NCBI GenBank assembly: GCA_030549175.1
Contig: JAUKUA010000001.1
Location: forward strand, 2,542,001 to 2,606,000
Length of the DNA: 64,000 bases
Direction: 5' to 3'
DNA from: Lasiosphaeris hirsuta
Taxonomy: Eukaryota; Ascomycota; Sordariomycetes; Sordariales; Lasiosphaeriaceae
Positions 10,423 through 22,166 of this stretch are shown here, one piece after another. Numbering within the stretch: the first letter of the stretch is position 1; each line of letters starts with the position of its first letter. A program made the position numbers and the translations under genes. The notes below the pieces were generated by a model. The model saw nothing but the letters and a program-made list of their open reading frames with translations. It ran no database searches and was not told the origin of the DNA.

Positions 10423-11502
10423 TTAGATAGACAACATGGGTAGCCGCTTTGCCGCAAAATACAACCAATAAAACACGGCATTGTCCCGTGTTGGCTGCCC
10501 GGCGATATCCCCTGCCAGTGCAGCCAAGGCCCAGTCAGAGTAAAATGCGAAAAGCAGCGTCATGACCAACAGCGAGGCGCCCACGATTGACAAGAACTGG
10601 CCCGCTATTCTAGCAGCTATCCTGGCCACAACACGGCCGGTGTTGCTGTCGGGGCGGTATAAAGAGCGAGACCGGGGTGGCATCCAGTAGATGCAGGCAT
10701 CGGCTAGGATGAGGGCCAGGGCGACGCCGCCGAGTACGCCCGTGATGATCTTCAGCTGGGAGTTGCTGGCTATGTTCTCCTTCACGAGCTCCATGATACC
10801 GACGAAGCCAACGATGGCGCCGAGGGAGTACGGGATGCACCACCACCAGATCTTGCCGAAGTCCGGCTCGGAGCCAAAGTGCGACGCGGGCTCTGCGGGG
10901 ATGACTTGGCCGTCGTGTAGCGAAGATGGAGAGGATTCATAAGAATAGCGGCCCGACTCGGTTGTCAAGTGACGCTCCCCGATGCGGCTCGGCGCCCTCG
11001 ATTCATGCTCCGCCATGGGGACTGAGCGACCGAGGAGACGCTCTGCATCATCTGCAGGCAACCTCCCTGTCATGTTGGCCATCCCCGCGGTGTGGACGGC
11101 CGCGGCATGGACAGCCATTACCGTCAGCGTAGTCGAGAAGACCTGCTTCCAGACGGCGATGAGGATGAAGGGCCAGGTGTTGCGGCACCGCAGCATAGTC
11201 AGGACCGTCATGGAGAGGGTGATGCAGAAGCCAACGAGGGCGAGGGCAGTGTCGAACCACCGGTGCCGCAGAGGCCGCCATGGCATCAGCGGATCGCGTC
11301 CCAGCGAGAGGGCGACGACGGTGAGGTACGTGAGCACGTGGCTCGCAAAGCCAATGGCGCCATATGGGAGGGCGTAGCATTCGATCTGCTCCTGGATTGT
11401 GCCGCCATTGGCGTAGGGCGGGTTGTTGAGCCAGTCATCGAGACTGAAGGCGCGACTGGGTCCTGCGATGGTGGTGGTGAGCAGGGCGAGCGCAAGTCTC
11501 AT
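10423..11502 (-). CDS. Multi-pass integral membrane protein, unknown function
   Basis: An intronless 359-residue protein. The start was placed at MRLALALLTTTIAGPSRAF (ATG at 11502) because the longer frame begins with TTG; this gives a signal peptide with likely cleavage after SRA. About seven hydrophobic spans follow, for example IGFASHVLTYLTVVAL, WFDTALALVGFCITLSMTVL, PFILIAVWKQVFSTTLTVMA, then a polar loop of about 70 residues (ERLLGRSVPMAEHESRAPS...) before WWCIPYSLGAIVGFVGI, LKIITGVLGGVALALILADA, and FLSIVGASLLVMTLLFAF. Fungal proteins of this shape are common and uncharacterised. It lies 1.2 kb 3' of a TRP/FLC-family gene on the same strand. No catalytic motif is visible. I do not recognise a named family. 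Confidence 0.8.
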   Translation of the reverse strand: MRLALALLTTTIAGPSRAFSLDDWLNNPPYANGGTIQEQIECYALPYGAIGFASHVLTYLTVVALSLGRDPLMPWRPLRHRWFDTALALVGFCITLSMTVLTMLRCRNTWPFILIAVWKQVFSTTLTVMAVHAAAVHTAGMANMTGRLPADDAERLLGRSVPMAEHESRAPSRIGERHLTTESGRYSYESSPSSLHDGQVIPAEPASHFGSEPDFGKIWWWCIPYSLGAIVGFVGIMELVKENIASNSQLKIITGVLGGVALALILADACIYWMPPRSRSLYRPDSNTGRVVARIAARIAGQFLSIVGASLLVMTLLFAFYSDWALAALAGDIAGQPTRDNAVFYWLYFAAKRLPMLSI

Positions 11503-12746
11503 TTCCAATTGGAGTCCGGCAAGTGGACTGCTCGAAGTGGGTTGTTTGAGCAGAGATGAGCGCGTCGAACTGGCGGGAGTCGGCAGCCGAGCGCGTCTTT
11601 ATGAGGACTACACGCCCCAAGCTAAAGGTCGCTGCTGGCGGTTGCCTCACGCCCGGGCAGTGCCTACTGAGTGCGTCCATCGACACGCATGGTTTCGCAG
11701 CTGCAGACTGGTCGGGCCTGGGCGCACTTGTACCCGCGAGTCGCAGCGCAAGGTGTTGGCTTTCCGGCCAATCATGACGGAGCAGGAAAGGTTGTTGGGG
11801 TATTCTAGGTTTGAGGGGAAGGACTGGCTGTGCCTACCGACCAACGACCCAATCGTAGGCACACTGCACTGCTGCGCCGCGCAGCTTTGAAACTTTGAAA
11901 GGCGGCAAGTCAGAAAGTTGACCTTCAAAGCTTGCCAGGGTTAGGGTCATTTCATCGCTTCACACCAAGTGTACCATTTGACTTGCGCTTGAGTTAGCTC
12001 AAATCGCCTGCCAAGCCCGGAACAATGAAATTTTCCGCCCCAGTTTTCCGAGAGTAAAAATGGAAGGTATTCGGGGTATGGAGGAAACCCCGAAAAGCCA
12101 CTATTTTTACAATACGAAAAAAAAATATGGCTAGGCGAGCCCCGGCCAGGCACCTAATTTTCCCTAATGAGGCCACGTGAAGGCCAATTGAGGGTTCATT
12201 TACGGCCTTTTTACTCCCGAAAATTACTAAGAAAAGTGGGTCAAATGATACCAAACCAAATTAAAGTACGGATTTGATTTGGCAAATGCTACTTTTTCCC
12301 GAATTTGATTTGCCATTTGACTTGATTTGGCTTATTTGGTTTGACTAGATTTGGCTTGGGTCAAGCGCTGGGTCATTTCAATTTCCGATGCGACTCCCCA
12401 CTGATGCGAACTGCTGACCGTCTGTTGACCATACTAACATGTAGGACGTTGGTATTTGGGGAAAAGAAACGAGTAGAAAAGAAAATGGTAAAGTTGGACC
12501 GAGAAATCACGGCAAGAGAAACCAGCCCCGCGAGAAAACCCGCTCAGCAAAACACCATCTCCAACACTGCCAGAAACCTCCACACCGTTTGCGTATCATC
12601 CTTTACAACTCGTCGGCATTCTTGGTTTCAACTGTCGCCATCATCAGAGGTTTGGGCTCGTGCGAAATCTGGCCTTCGAGTGCAGGATTATCCATCGCCG
12701 GCTCGGCTGTTTCTGCGTCAGTGTCTTGATACCAGAGGAGCACATA
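11503..12746. other. Intergenic with AT-rich, repetitive segment
   Basis: No gene is visible. Positions about 12240-12360 are markedly AT-rich and repeat degenerate copies of TTTGATTTGGC and TTTGACTTG, unlike the GC-rich flanks. This could be a RIP-mutated transposon remnant, but no open frame or terminal repeat is legible. Confidence 0.4.
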
Positions 12747-14683
12747 TCATAATGGAAGCAGAGGATGCAACATACTCCTATCCCTGCGCTTTTTCCGATG
12801 CGGATTAATCGTCCACAGCTGAATTGCCAAGTTCACCACCACCAACACGGCAAAGGCGAGCGTGACAAACGCATAAATGCCCACCAGCACCATGCCTAGC
12901 ACATTGCCCACGACCGGGCTCAGACAACGCCCGGGCGCGAACGCGAAGTTGAGCCCCGCCAGAATCACATTTACGGCCTGGATGGCGATGTTGAGAATGT
13001 TCCCCGATCTCAGCTCCCACGGCCGCGCCCAGGCGAGAAACACCAGCAGCGGGAACTCAATCACCAGTCTCGCGACCGCCTGCGCCGTGTTCCTCCCGTC
13101 CGCCGCGGCCAGCATCAGACCCAACGCGAGCTTGTACAGGATGACAACCATGAACAGCCACCAGTAGTCGCGCCGGTACCAGCCGTACAGGAAATTGTAC
13201 CGGAGCCACACCTCCTTGTCTTCAAACAACTTGGTAGGGTTGCCCACGCGACCCTCTCCCGGCGCGAACTCGACGGCGGTCCAGATTTTCCATGACAAAA
13301 ACGCCAAGACACCCGTAACCAGCGCCAAGACCAGGCCGGCTATGGCTGCCACGGCTCGGGAGTCGCCCGCCATGAGCTGGGTGATGCTGAAGGCGACGAG
13401 CGGGGTGTAGAAGACGAGGACGCCGGTGGCGAGAGTGCGCCCGATGGCGCCCCAGTACCTTGCGCGATAGCGGGCGACATGCTTGGGCAGGCTGTCCGGG
13501 CTAACGCGCGCCCAGAGCTCCATCAGGGACTTGACGAGCGGGATGAGGACGATGATGGCGGCGGCGACCATCAGGAGCATGACCAGCACCGTCAGGAAGG
13601 CGTTCCCAGGCGCGACGTCGTGGCTGTTGCAGTAGCGCTTGATTCCGCTGACGGCGAGCTGGGCGCATGTCACCATGGCCTTGGAGTCGACGGACGGGAT
13701 TGTGTCGTTGCTCTGCCTGCTGATGCCCAGGTCCATGCCCATGTTGACATCGGCGAGGCTGTCGCCCGCAAGACTACCCCCAGTCTTGACCCGGAATGTC
13801 TCAATCGACTCCTGCAGCCTGCGCCACGGCAGCAAACCCAGCGCGAAGCCAAAGTTCTTGTTGAAGTTCAGAAACACGAGCGGATAGTCCAGAGACATCA
13901 TGCCGTTGAGCGCCATGATCTGGAACCAGCCGAGCACGTCGGTGAACCCCGGCCCGGGACCGCTGCTCTGCCCCGGAGTGCCATCCAGGCTTACGGATGA
14001 CACGGTGCTTGCGAGCAGGGACGCTCCTGCCACGGCGGCCGCTGCGTAGGTCAGCCCCGGCACGCCACTTGTCACGCCGTTGGTCACCTGGTTCTCGGTG
14101 CAGGCGACCATGATCATGTTGCTTTGGTCCGGAGTGCCGCCACCATCGTTGCGGAACAAGCGCAGCCGCGAGACGGCGCCAATGTCGGGCACGCGGTATG
14201 CGACATCAGGGATCTGTGCTGCCTGGTCAGGGGAGATGGTTTGCTCGTGTTTGGCCGAGAAGGTGCCGGTAGGGACTGCTCGGGGGCAAAAGGGGGGAAG
14301 CCCTGTTAACACAGGCACCCGTGACCTGACTGATGTCCGGCGGTGGGGGGCACAAACGTACCTGGGCAGAGCCTTGGGACATAGCTGTCTTTGCCGCAGG
14401 GATTCAGCGGCGTGGCGGGGATGTTGATGCCGTAGACGGAGAGGTCAAGATTGGCCGTGACGTTCAGCGTCTCCCTACTCGTGCCGGCGATGGTGAAGTT
14501 GACGGTCTTGCGGCCATAGTCGAACTGGATGTCGAGCGACTGCACTGAGACGATGGGGTTTTCCTGGCAGCTGCTTAGACCACCGATGGTGTAGAGTGAT
14601 TTTCCGGCCAGCACCGTGTCGGCCAGTGCTAGACCGACGAGGGCGCTCCGAAACAGTCTATTTGCGAAACCGAGTGCTGTCAT
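12747..14683 (-). CDS. TRP/FLC-family membrane protein with ML-like N-terminal domain (two exons)
   Basis: Exons 14683-14362 and 14275-12747 give 616 residues. A signal peptide (LVGLALADTVLAG) precedes an ML-like lumenal domain of about 150 residues with paired cysteines (LSSCQENPIV, NPCGKDSY, RLCP) that binds lipid in this family. After it comes the TRP-like membrane domain with some nine spans: GFTDVLGWFQIMALNGMMSL, VLVMLLMVAAAIIVLIPLV, TGVLVFYTPLVAFSI, AGLVLALVTGVLAFLSW and others, and the family signature WLRYNFLYGWYRRDYWWLF. Homologues in yeasts (FLC, Pkd2) act in FAD/haem import, calcium control and cell-wall integrity. The intron 14276-14361 (GTACGT...GAGCAG) is in phase 1. It ends with a basic tail. 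Family assignment is firm; the transported ion or cofactor is not known. Confidence 0.88.
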
Positions 14684-15745
14684 TTTGCTGGAGTCATGCC
14701 TGGGCAGGATGATGTCGGTTCTGCCGACTTGTTTTGCGCGTCAGGTGGAAGACAGAACAGGGACGGCGAGAGAAAGGAGGGGGGGGGGGGGGAAGAGATG
14801 TTGCGAAGCGACAGTCGGAAGAGGATGGCGACTAGAGGGCGGCCGGCCTAGGAGCAAGTTAGGCACGCAGGAATCGCCGCATGTGCTTAATTCACCATAG
14901 CTCACTCGGGACCACAAGCCAACACCCGCGGCCTAAATTTGCACTTTCTACATCCAATCCTAGTGTACCTACCATCCATTAGGTCCGAGTGATTCGTTCC
15001 CGCAGATACGTAGGTAGCCCATAAAAGCACGAGGTGAGGGGTCGAGATGGCCTCCATCAGACATTGTCGTCTGTACTACCTTCGCCCTTGTGATGGCTGT
15101 GAAGCGGGCACCAATGGTATGAGTGAGTGCGTGATGGGCAGCAAGGCTCCATAGATAAGTGCCGACTAGAATCACCAGGACCCAATGCAAGTCTCGATAG
15201 CGGGAGAACAGACTTGTCATCCTGTCCGCGTTATTGGCGGGTTAAAATAACGTACTGCCACTTTCTAGGTACTCAACACACCTCTTTGGCCGAGTGGCTG
15301 ACAGGCAGACCCAGGGGTCGTCTTTGCAGCGCAACGACCAACAACGCCTCAACAGCAAAATCGGCATCTTGCTTCCAGTGCCATACCAGGACTTTAGCCA
15401 ACGATAAATAGTGCAAACAGATGTAGAAAAACAAACAGAAGAGTCAAAGATGACTGTTTAGGTGGGAAAACACTCTGGAATTTGACTCCTTTTCCTTTGT
15501 ATATAAGATGGTTACCTCCATTGCATTTCTGCGGCTCATTAGTACACGTCCCATCACTTGCAGCCTCTTTTCTCTAAAACCCACTCGCCTCAGTCACTTG
15601 ATTTGCAGCTCAACATACCAAAATAGAGCCACCGTTATTTCCCATAGATTTGTAGTATTCACTACAGTCCACGACCTTTTAGCTTTACAGCTTCCACACG
15701 GAAAGGTTTGACCGGCCCGCTGTCGTAGACCCATCCTCGTCTATC
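14684..15745. other. Intergenic, no gene seen
   Basis: Promoter side of the TRP/FLC gene followed by untranslated sequence. Holds a run of 14 G at 14779-14792 and a CCTAGTGTACCTACC motif near 14960. No coding signal. Confidence 0.5.
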
Positions 15746-16664
15746 ATGTCGCACCACGATTCCGAATCCGAGGACGACCCGCGCCACGTCCCTGATACGG
15801 ACGGCGACTTTACCCTCGTCAATGCCGAGCCCGAGCTTCGCCTTCAAGCTCTACGACTTCTGGCCAATGGTGAAAGACGAGAACGGAAACATGATTCCTT
15901 TGAGCGGCGCCATTCTCGCTGTGCACCCCTTTCCCTCCCCCGAGATCGTCCAATGTGTTCGGGCGGCCATGGGAAACGGCACTAACGGCGTCTGGGTCGG
16001 CACCGTCTTCACACCAAGAGGACGGTGCGTCCCCAATGTCCATGTTCGCGCCGCGACACGCCAACACAGGGATACCACGCCGAAACATGATACGTATCAT
16101 GCTCCGCCGTCGGTACGTGCCTCGCTTTCGGCGGGCTCAAAACGATGCTCGTGTTTACCGGCGGCTCATGCCTTGCCAACGGTGCAGCGGACGCTCAGGG
16201 TGGGTGGGCATTCATCTTCAGGTCCGGGTCCGAGGGTGTTGTAAGCGGGGCACTCGAGTGCAAGGGTCCGGACGACGAGTTGCATGAAGCAACAAATAAC
16301 CACGCAGAGCTGCGTGCCGCCATCGCGGCGCTCGAGTTCCGCTGCTGGTGGGGTGAGGGTTGGGAACGCATCGTCATCGCTACGGACTCGAAGTATGTCG
16401 CGGACGGCGCCACGGCGTGGTTGCTGAGCTGGGCGGCGCGGCTGGCGTGCGGCGGGGGGTTCGCGGCCGGTGAGTCGAGGCTTGTGAGAGCGCCTAAGCG
16501 ATCGTATGGGAATCTGTGCGGAGGGTGGCTGTGAGATCAGCTTCTGGCGGGTCCCAAGAGCTTAGAACACCGAGGCAGATCGGGCTGCTAATAATAAGGC
16601 CACTGCTGAGAATAGTAGCGGAAGCGCGGTGGAATATACCGCCCTAGAAGGCGTACTTGTCTAA
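15746..16664 (+). pseudogene. RNase H-like gene, decayed
   Basis: The 3' half carries an RNase H fold: LVFTGGSCLANGAA near the start, HAELRAAIAALEFR with the second catalytic acid (Glu), and IVIATDSKYVADGATAWL with the third (Asp). The first catalytic residue, normally Asp in FTDGS, is Gly here. Upstream, FAFKLYDFWPMVKDENG and RRYVPRFRR belong to the usual N-terminal extension of this fungal family, but they lie in three successive frames (changes near 15825, 15990-16060 and 16140). Downstream, SFWRVPRA-stop-NTEAD shows TAG (16563-16565) where the family has Trp before the last Asp-containing motif. An intron beginning GTGAGT at about 16471 may have existed. The loss of one catalytic residue plus several lesions makes it inactive. 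These standalone RNase H genes are often retroelement-derived. Confidence 0.6.
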
Positions 16665-16821
16665 TGGTAAACACCTAGAAATTGAGAGGGAAGAGACCCG
16701 AGGGCCTAAAGGCAGCGCTTCTAGCGAGAGAAGTCATTCGAGGTTAGGCCCCAAGCTGGGATACAGCACGATGACAGGCTGCCGTCAGGTTAGACAACAT
16801 ACCTTAGGTATCTAGTTGATT

Positions 16822-16880
16822 CATTTTTTTATTTTTTTTATTTTTTATTTTTTTTATTTTTTATTTTTTATTTTTTATTT

Positions 16881-16937
<57 letters not shown>

Positions 16938-16969
16938 ATTTTTTATTTTTTATTTTTTATTTTTTATTT

Positions 16970-17006
<37 letters not shown>

Positions 17007-17017
17007 ATTTTTTATTT

Positions 17018-17054
<37 letters not shown>

Positions 17055-17125
17055 ATTTTTTATTTTTTATTTTTTATTTTTTATTTTTTATTTTTTATTT
17101 TTTATTTTTTATTTTTTATTTTTTT
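16822..17125. repeat. AT-only heptamer microsatellite (TTTTTTA)n
   Basis: About 300 bp of almost pure TTTTTTA units, with occasional six-base units (TTTTTA), containing no G or C. Around 43 units. The open frame through it is an artefact of the repeat. Confidence 0.95.
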
Positions 17126-17732
17126 GGAAATTTAATACTGTGAACCGATTTCCTTTGTCGTTTAAGAGGTATCCAAGGTAAGCTTAGCAAGGTACGTTGC
17201 TCCCAAATTTAGATAAGAGGTAACTAGTAATAAAAACGTCATTATTACTGTACCATTTCAAGATCTACACCCCGCTACATAATAACCCACAAAAGTGTAA
17301 ACATGGACCCCAAAAATGAACAACCATGTAATTCTCGAACAATCAGTAAATGGTCTCTCGAGTCCGCTCAAAATTCAGTGATATAGCGGTTTGGGCTCAT
17401 CCCATCGACGGCGGCCATGCTTATTCCCATGTTCATGTAAACGGTGGCCGGCCAATTGAAGAGTCTCCTCTTGCCGGCATGACCTTCACTGCAGGATGCA
17501 TGTCGTCAAAGCCCACTGATTTCGACGCCAGGTTTGCCGGATGACGTTTGAGATCGTCCATCCAGGGCCAAACTGGGAAGCCCGCCTTGTTTGGAATCAA
17601 AGACGTCGCCATGCTGGGGAGGGTGCTCCCTTGAAACCGCGAGAGTACTAAAACGGCTAATGAATTCCAAGTTGCGTCCGTGTCCCCGTCCTTCACCATC
17701 GAGCACGCCAAACGACGAAACAGGTCCTAGAC
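17126..17732. other. Intergenic, no gene supported
   Basis: 5' flank of the SDR gene. Open frames of 60-90 codons occur on both strands at 17350-17711, but none matches a family I know and neither has a coding-like neighbour. Confidence 0.45.
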
Positions 17733-18761
17733 ATGCTGCCAGCCATGAGAACATTGCGCATCCTCACGAGGAAATGCGGGGCTAGAGCCTTCCGGCCACC
17801 GGCCAGCACCAATATGAGTTCCATGTTGGCGGCAAGAACGTTGCACACGAGCAATTCACTCCACGTCAAACCTAATAAACCAACAAACCCCCCACCAAGG
17901 GAAAACCCGGCGTACGGAGTCGGTCCACGCGGCCATGACAATGTCGGGCACAAGCGCTTCGCCGACTTCGACCTCGCCGGCAAGGTCTTCATCGTGACGG
18001 GCGGCGCCCAGGGGCTGGGACTGGCCATGGCGGAGGCGGTGGTCGAAGCCGGGGGCAAAGTGTGCTGCCTGGACCACGCGGCGGCGCCGTCGGCCTGCTT
18101 CCACGCGGCCGTGTCGCGCATCGTGCCCGAGTACGGCGGCGCGCTGCTCTACCGGCAGGTGGACGTGCGCGACTCGGCGCAGCTCGACGCCGTCGTCGCG
18201 TCGGTCGCGGCCGAGCATGCACGCCTCGATGGAGTAGTCGCCGCCGCCGGCATCCAGCAGGTGACGCCGGCCGTTGAGTACACCGAGCCCGATGTCGCCC
18301 GCATGCTCGCTGTCAACTACACGGGCGTCTTCATGGCGGCCACGTCGGCGGCGCGGCAAATGTTCAAGTACAAGACGCGCGGGAGCATCTGCCTCGTCGC
18401 GAGCATGTCGGGGCTCGTCGCTAACAAGGGGTTGCTGTCGCCGGTCTACAACTCGAGCAAGGCCGCCGTCATCCAGCTGGCGAGGAACATGGCAATGGAG
18501 TGGAGCCCGGTCCGGAGGGAGGACGGGGCGGGCGGGATCCGGGTCAATTGCATCAGCCCGGGGCATGTGCTGACGCCGATGGTGAGGAAGAATTTTGAGG
18601 AAGTGCCCGGGCTGAGGGAGAAGTGGGAAGCTGAGAACATGATGGGGAGGCTAGCCGACGCGGCAGAGTTCAAGGGGGCCGTTTTGTTTCTGCTCAGTTC
18701 GGCAAGCAGTTTCATGACCGGCAGTAACTTGGTCATGGACGGCGGCCACACGGCGTGGTAA
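17733..18761 (+). CDS. Short-chain dehydrogenase/reductase with mitochondrial-type presequence
   Basis: An intronless 342-residue protein. Residues 1-45 are rich in Arg, Ser and Ala with no acid (MRTLRILTRKCGARAF, ARTLHTSNSL), a typical mitochondrial targeting sequence. The classical SDR core follows: cofactor motif VTGGAQGLG at about 88-96, NAG-equivalent AAAG near residue 170, catalytic Ser in VASMSG at about 224, and YNSSK with Tyr239 and Lys243; NCISPGHVLTPM is the usual segment after beta-6, and the end is GSNLVMDGGHTAW. It resembles the sorbose/xylulose-reductase group of SDRs, which use NADP(H), but the substrate cannot be read from sequence. The start could also be the next Met (codon 5). 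It is convergent with the GH71 gene, with only 155 bp between the two stop codons. Confidence 0.9.
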   Translation: MLPAMRTLRILTRKCGARAFRPPASTNMSSMLAARTLHTSNSLHVKPNKPTNPPPRENPAYGVGPRGHDNVGHKRFADFDLAGKVFIVTGGAQGLGLAMAEAVVEAGGKVCCLDHAAAPSACFHAAVSRIVPEYGGALLYRQVDVRDSAQLDAVVASVAAEHARLDGVVAAAGIQQVTPAVEYTEPDVARMLAVNYTGVFMAATSAARQMFKYKTRGSICLVASMSGLVANKGLLSPVYNSSKAAVIQLARNMAMEWSPVRREDGAGGIRVNCISPGHVLTPMVRKNFEEVPGLREKWEAENMMGRLADAAEFKGAVLFLLSSASSFMTGSNLVMDGGHTAW

Positions 18762-18916
18762 CCCGTTTGAGATGTATTCTACAGCACAGGGAATGGCAGC
18801 GAATGCAGATTTGAACTTTTCCCTTTTTTTTTTTGTCGGTGGTCTATGATAAAGAATGCCCCGTCGCTCGAGATCAAAACGCCCTCAACCCCCAACCTCG
18901 CCAGGACCCCCACATG

Positions 18917-20295
18917 TCATGAGCTGATGGCTGCCGCATTCCAATTTTGGACGCCGTTTATACACAGCGTCGAGATTGACGGCCCACCCTGGACTTCGGC
19001 AATTGTTGTGCCCCCTCTCGCAACCGTGACAACGACATTTCCCCTCCTGAAGCCAAAGGGCACGCTGCCCTGATAAACTCCCGAGCTACCATCGCCACCA
19101 GCCGGCGGCGACGAAAAGTAGCCCTGCTGGCTCTGGCCGCCGATTGACACAGTAACAGTCACATCCTCCGACGAGTTCAGCAGCACCGAGTAGAAAACAT
19201 TGTCATCAACCAGCTGCTCGGGCGGAACCTCTGTCTCGCCAAACAGCTTGTTCCCACCCGTCGTGCCACCCGTCAGGCAGGCCGTGGAAGGGTTGGAGCG
19301 GTACGACACGACAGCCGCCTCCTCGGTCACGTTGGCGCCGCCGTTCTTGTACTGGCTGATGTAGTAGGGCAGAAGCTTCCGCCAGCCATCGTGGCTGATG
19401 TTCTCCACGTAGTTGATGGGTGCGGCAGCGGCAGCAAACAACCCCAGCTCCTTTTGGCGCACGGGGCCGATGTAATGCGACTCGCCGTAGTCGTTCCACG
19501 TGAGGATCTCGACAAAGTCGGGCTGGACCTCGAGGACTTGTTCCCAGCGGCGATCCCACAGCTCATCGCCGCGCCACATCCAGTTCTTGTTGAAACCGGG
19601 GAGGTTGGTATAAAACCAGGGCGACACGGGCATCATGTAGGACTTGCCGCTGAGGGCCGTCTTGAAGGCAAAGTCCTGGTCCGTCGTGATGTTGGCCGAG
19701 CCAGTCGGCCATGCGTCGAAGCTAAAGAGCCCGTCGATGGTGTCGCCCGCCCGCTGCACTGCGCCCGAGGGGCCGAGCGATGACCAGTCGGGCACGAAGA
19801 AGCAGCCAGTTGTGGCCTTGATCTCGGGCCAGTCGCCGGCACTGTCGGGGCCCTCAAAAGTGGACACAAAAGGCTTGCTGCCGTCGTGCTTGAAGTAGGC
19901 GGGGTTGTTGCCGTACATTTGGATGAGCGAGATGACCTGATCCTTGGGCCAGGGGCCCTGGGCCAGGTAGTCAAAGGAGAAAAAGAGCTTGAAGTTTTTG
20001 CTGTTGGCAGCCGCAAACGCGTTCTCTAGGGACTCGGCGTTGTTGGGGTCCTGTGAGGCGATGTTGAGGACGAAGGCGTCGATCAAGACATCCTGGGCCA
20101 GCTGGATGTCGTCTTCCCAGTCGGCCTGGCTCAGCTCAGGGGCATTGCCGACCTGGTAGTGCCGTTAGCTTCATGTTGACGGCAGGTACCAAGGAAGGCT
20201 GCTGGACTTACAATGTAGTGTGCGAATACTTCCTTGGCCGCGTGTACGGGCAGTAAGGAGAGTGCGGCCGTAGCCAAAGTAAGAAGAAATCTCAT
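18917..20295 (-). CDS. GH71 alpha-1,3-glucanase (mutanase), secreted (two exons)
   Basis: Exons 20295-20212 and 20152-18917 encode 439 residues. The signal peptide MRFLLTLATAALSLLPVHAA runs directly into KEVFAHYIVGN, the start of the GH71 barrel. Family segments follow in order: DDIQLAQDVLIDAFVLNI, FKLFFSFDYLAQGPW, KPFVSTFEGP, GCFFVPDW, GLFSFDAWPTG, SPWFYTNLPG, DFVEILTWNDYGESHYIGP and HDGWRKLLPYYI; acidic residues in the EGP and WNDYGES segments are candidates for catalysis. A beta-rich C-terminal domain completes it. These enzymes hydrolyse alpha-1,3-glucan of fungal walls or bacterial mutan. The intron 20153-20211 opens GTAAGT and closes TACCAG. About 440 residues is the normal size for forms without a binding module. 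Confidence 0.92.
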
Positions 20296-22166
20296 GGTGA
20301 AGGAGTGAAAAGTACGGGTATCTCAGGGAACGTGATAGTCTGGCGTCGTCGAGACACGACCGGTCGCTAGGACACGACTTTTGGTCAAAAAGGAGGGTAG
20401 TGCAGAAGGAAAGAGACCACGTCGTCTAGACGGACATCTGTTTCCCAGAACAGGCAGGCGGAGCAAGGGAAGGGGAAGTATAAATCGAAAGAAGGACGCG
20501 ATGGCACTCTGTGCGATGCAAAGGAGGGTATCACAAAGAGCGGGTCAAGGGTATTTGTTCGAGGTCATCCTCCGGACGAACGATAAAGAGTGAGGATTCC
20601 ACTTCCAAAGGGACCGAGTCACCTGCTTGCTGACTTGTTGCAGACTGCAGTTGGAGTGAGCATGGTGTGGGCCGAGGTGAAGAGCAGACGACCTCCATAT
20701 AGCACTCACGCCGCCCTCGGGCAGCCCCCTTGAGCACTCAGATGTCGGCGCCTCGCTGGCGGGGAGCGGTGGGCAGCTGACGATTCAATGCAGGGCATGG
20801 AGGTCCGCGCTCGATCGAGGCCGCCATCTAGCTTGCCATCTGGCCTGCCATCGTCTGCCATCTTGCATGGTCGTCGGAAGCAGCCGTCAGGTTGGGGCTA
20901 GCCTGCGTCCACGAAAGGTAGGGTCAAAGAGGCCAAGCGAGAGCCAGAGAGGGGTTTTTCTGTCGTCTTTTGCACCCCTGGCTCAGGGGTTTGCGCAAGT
21001 CACCCCGCCATGGCCCAATAACCGGCCGAGGAAAAATAGGCGGCACATAGGGTCCCGCGCATCGTGCTGGGAGGGTAGGCTACCTGCGTAGTGCCGTGCA
21101 GTCGAGATAAGAAAAGGTCTGCGTGCTGGTGGGGACGGCGGGTGCTGGTCGAGGGGAGGGATCAGAAGCCACCCCCCTGCGTGCCGCATGTGGACATCCC
21201 TGGATCTGCCAGCAGGACCAAGAACCTGGGTCGAAAAAAGAAGAAGAAAAAGAAAGAGGGGCACCAGAGCGAACGGGCTGGCCCAGGGCTGGAAGCTGGA
21301 AGCTGGAAAACTAGAAGGGGAAACCAGAAAGAGGGGAAATGGAAGCGAGTTGTTGGTTGGTGGTTGGGCTGACTGCGACCTCATGGACGAGGGTACCTTC
21401 CTCGCTGCAGTGGGGCAGTTGCGCGCTGGTACGTGCCCAGGTAAGGTAAGGTTAGCCTGGTAAAGCAGATGCGGGCCACTATGACGGCTGCGATGGCGTT
21501 TGCTGAAACGTCGCCCTGTCTGATCCTGGGCCATGGCGTTTTCCGGCTGTCCGCGGCGGCTCACCGCTGACAGTCTCAATTGGCTGTGCGTGCTTGGCCG
21601 TAGATCTGTTCCTGCTTCGTGGCACCCCTTTTCCCCTGAGTCCGCCTTACACCTCTTCGACCAGGCTGCCTTCTCTGCCTGCTTGTCAGACTTTTATATC
21701 ACACCATCCATCGAATTTCCAGAATCACCGCCCCCGACCTTTTCGCCCTTTCCCCGAGGCCCCTGTTGACACACTTGGCCAAAACCATCCAGTTTGGCTC
21801 AAGAATGCGCCAGACCCAATGGTCAATTAGCGTCGCTAGTACTGTGTGACGTTGCGGCTTTGGCTTTGGTGGTTGAGTTTGGTTGTTTCAACTCCCGAGG
21901 GCGAAATTGTCAAGGCCTACAAGCTGCCGAAAGCCATGGACGTGACACATTATCATTCCGGCTCATGATATTGTTGCGCAGTTGCGCAAACACGGGCTGG
22001 TCACAATCAATGAGGGTAATATCAGCTATCAGTGTAATTGAAGTGGCGACATGGACATACAAACGCCTGCGCAGCAGCAATCCTCGATATTGAAGACACA
22101 ATTAGAAGTGCATGTCAGCAGCATGCGATACAACCCCATTATCGACAAACACCTTCCGGCAACCAT
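20296..22166. other. Intergenic, no gene seen
   Basis: Promoter side of the GH71 gene and 3' flank of the opsin. Contains an A/G-rich tract at about 21233-21262 and many short open frames, none with family resemblance. A small unrecognised gene cannot be excluded. Confidence 0.45.

Noticed and set aside
15283..15350. GGCCGAGTGGCTGA resembling a Ser/Leu tRNA D-arm
   Set aside because: No T-loop and no matching acceptor stem follow.
16816..17181. Open frame encoding Phe/Tyr/Ile/Leu only
   Set aside because: Product of the TTTTTTA microsatellite.
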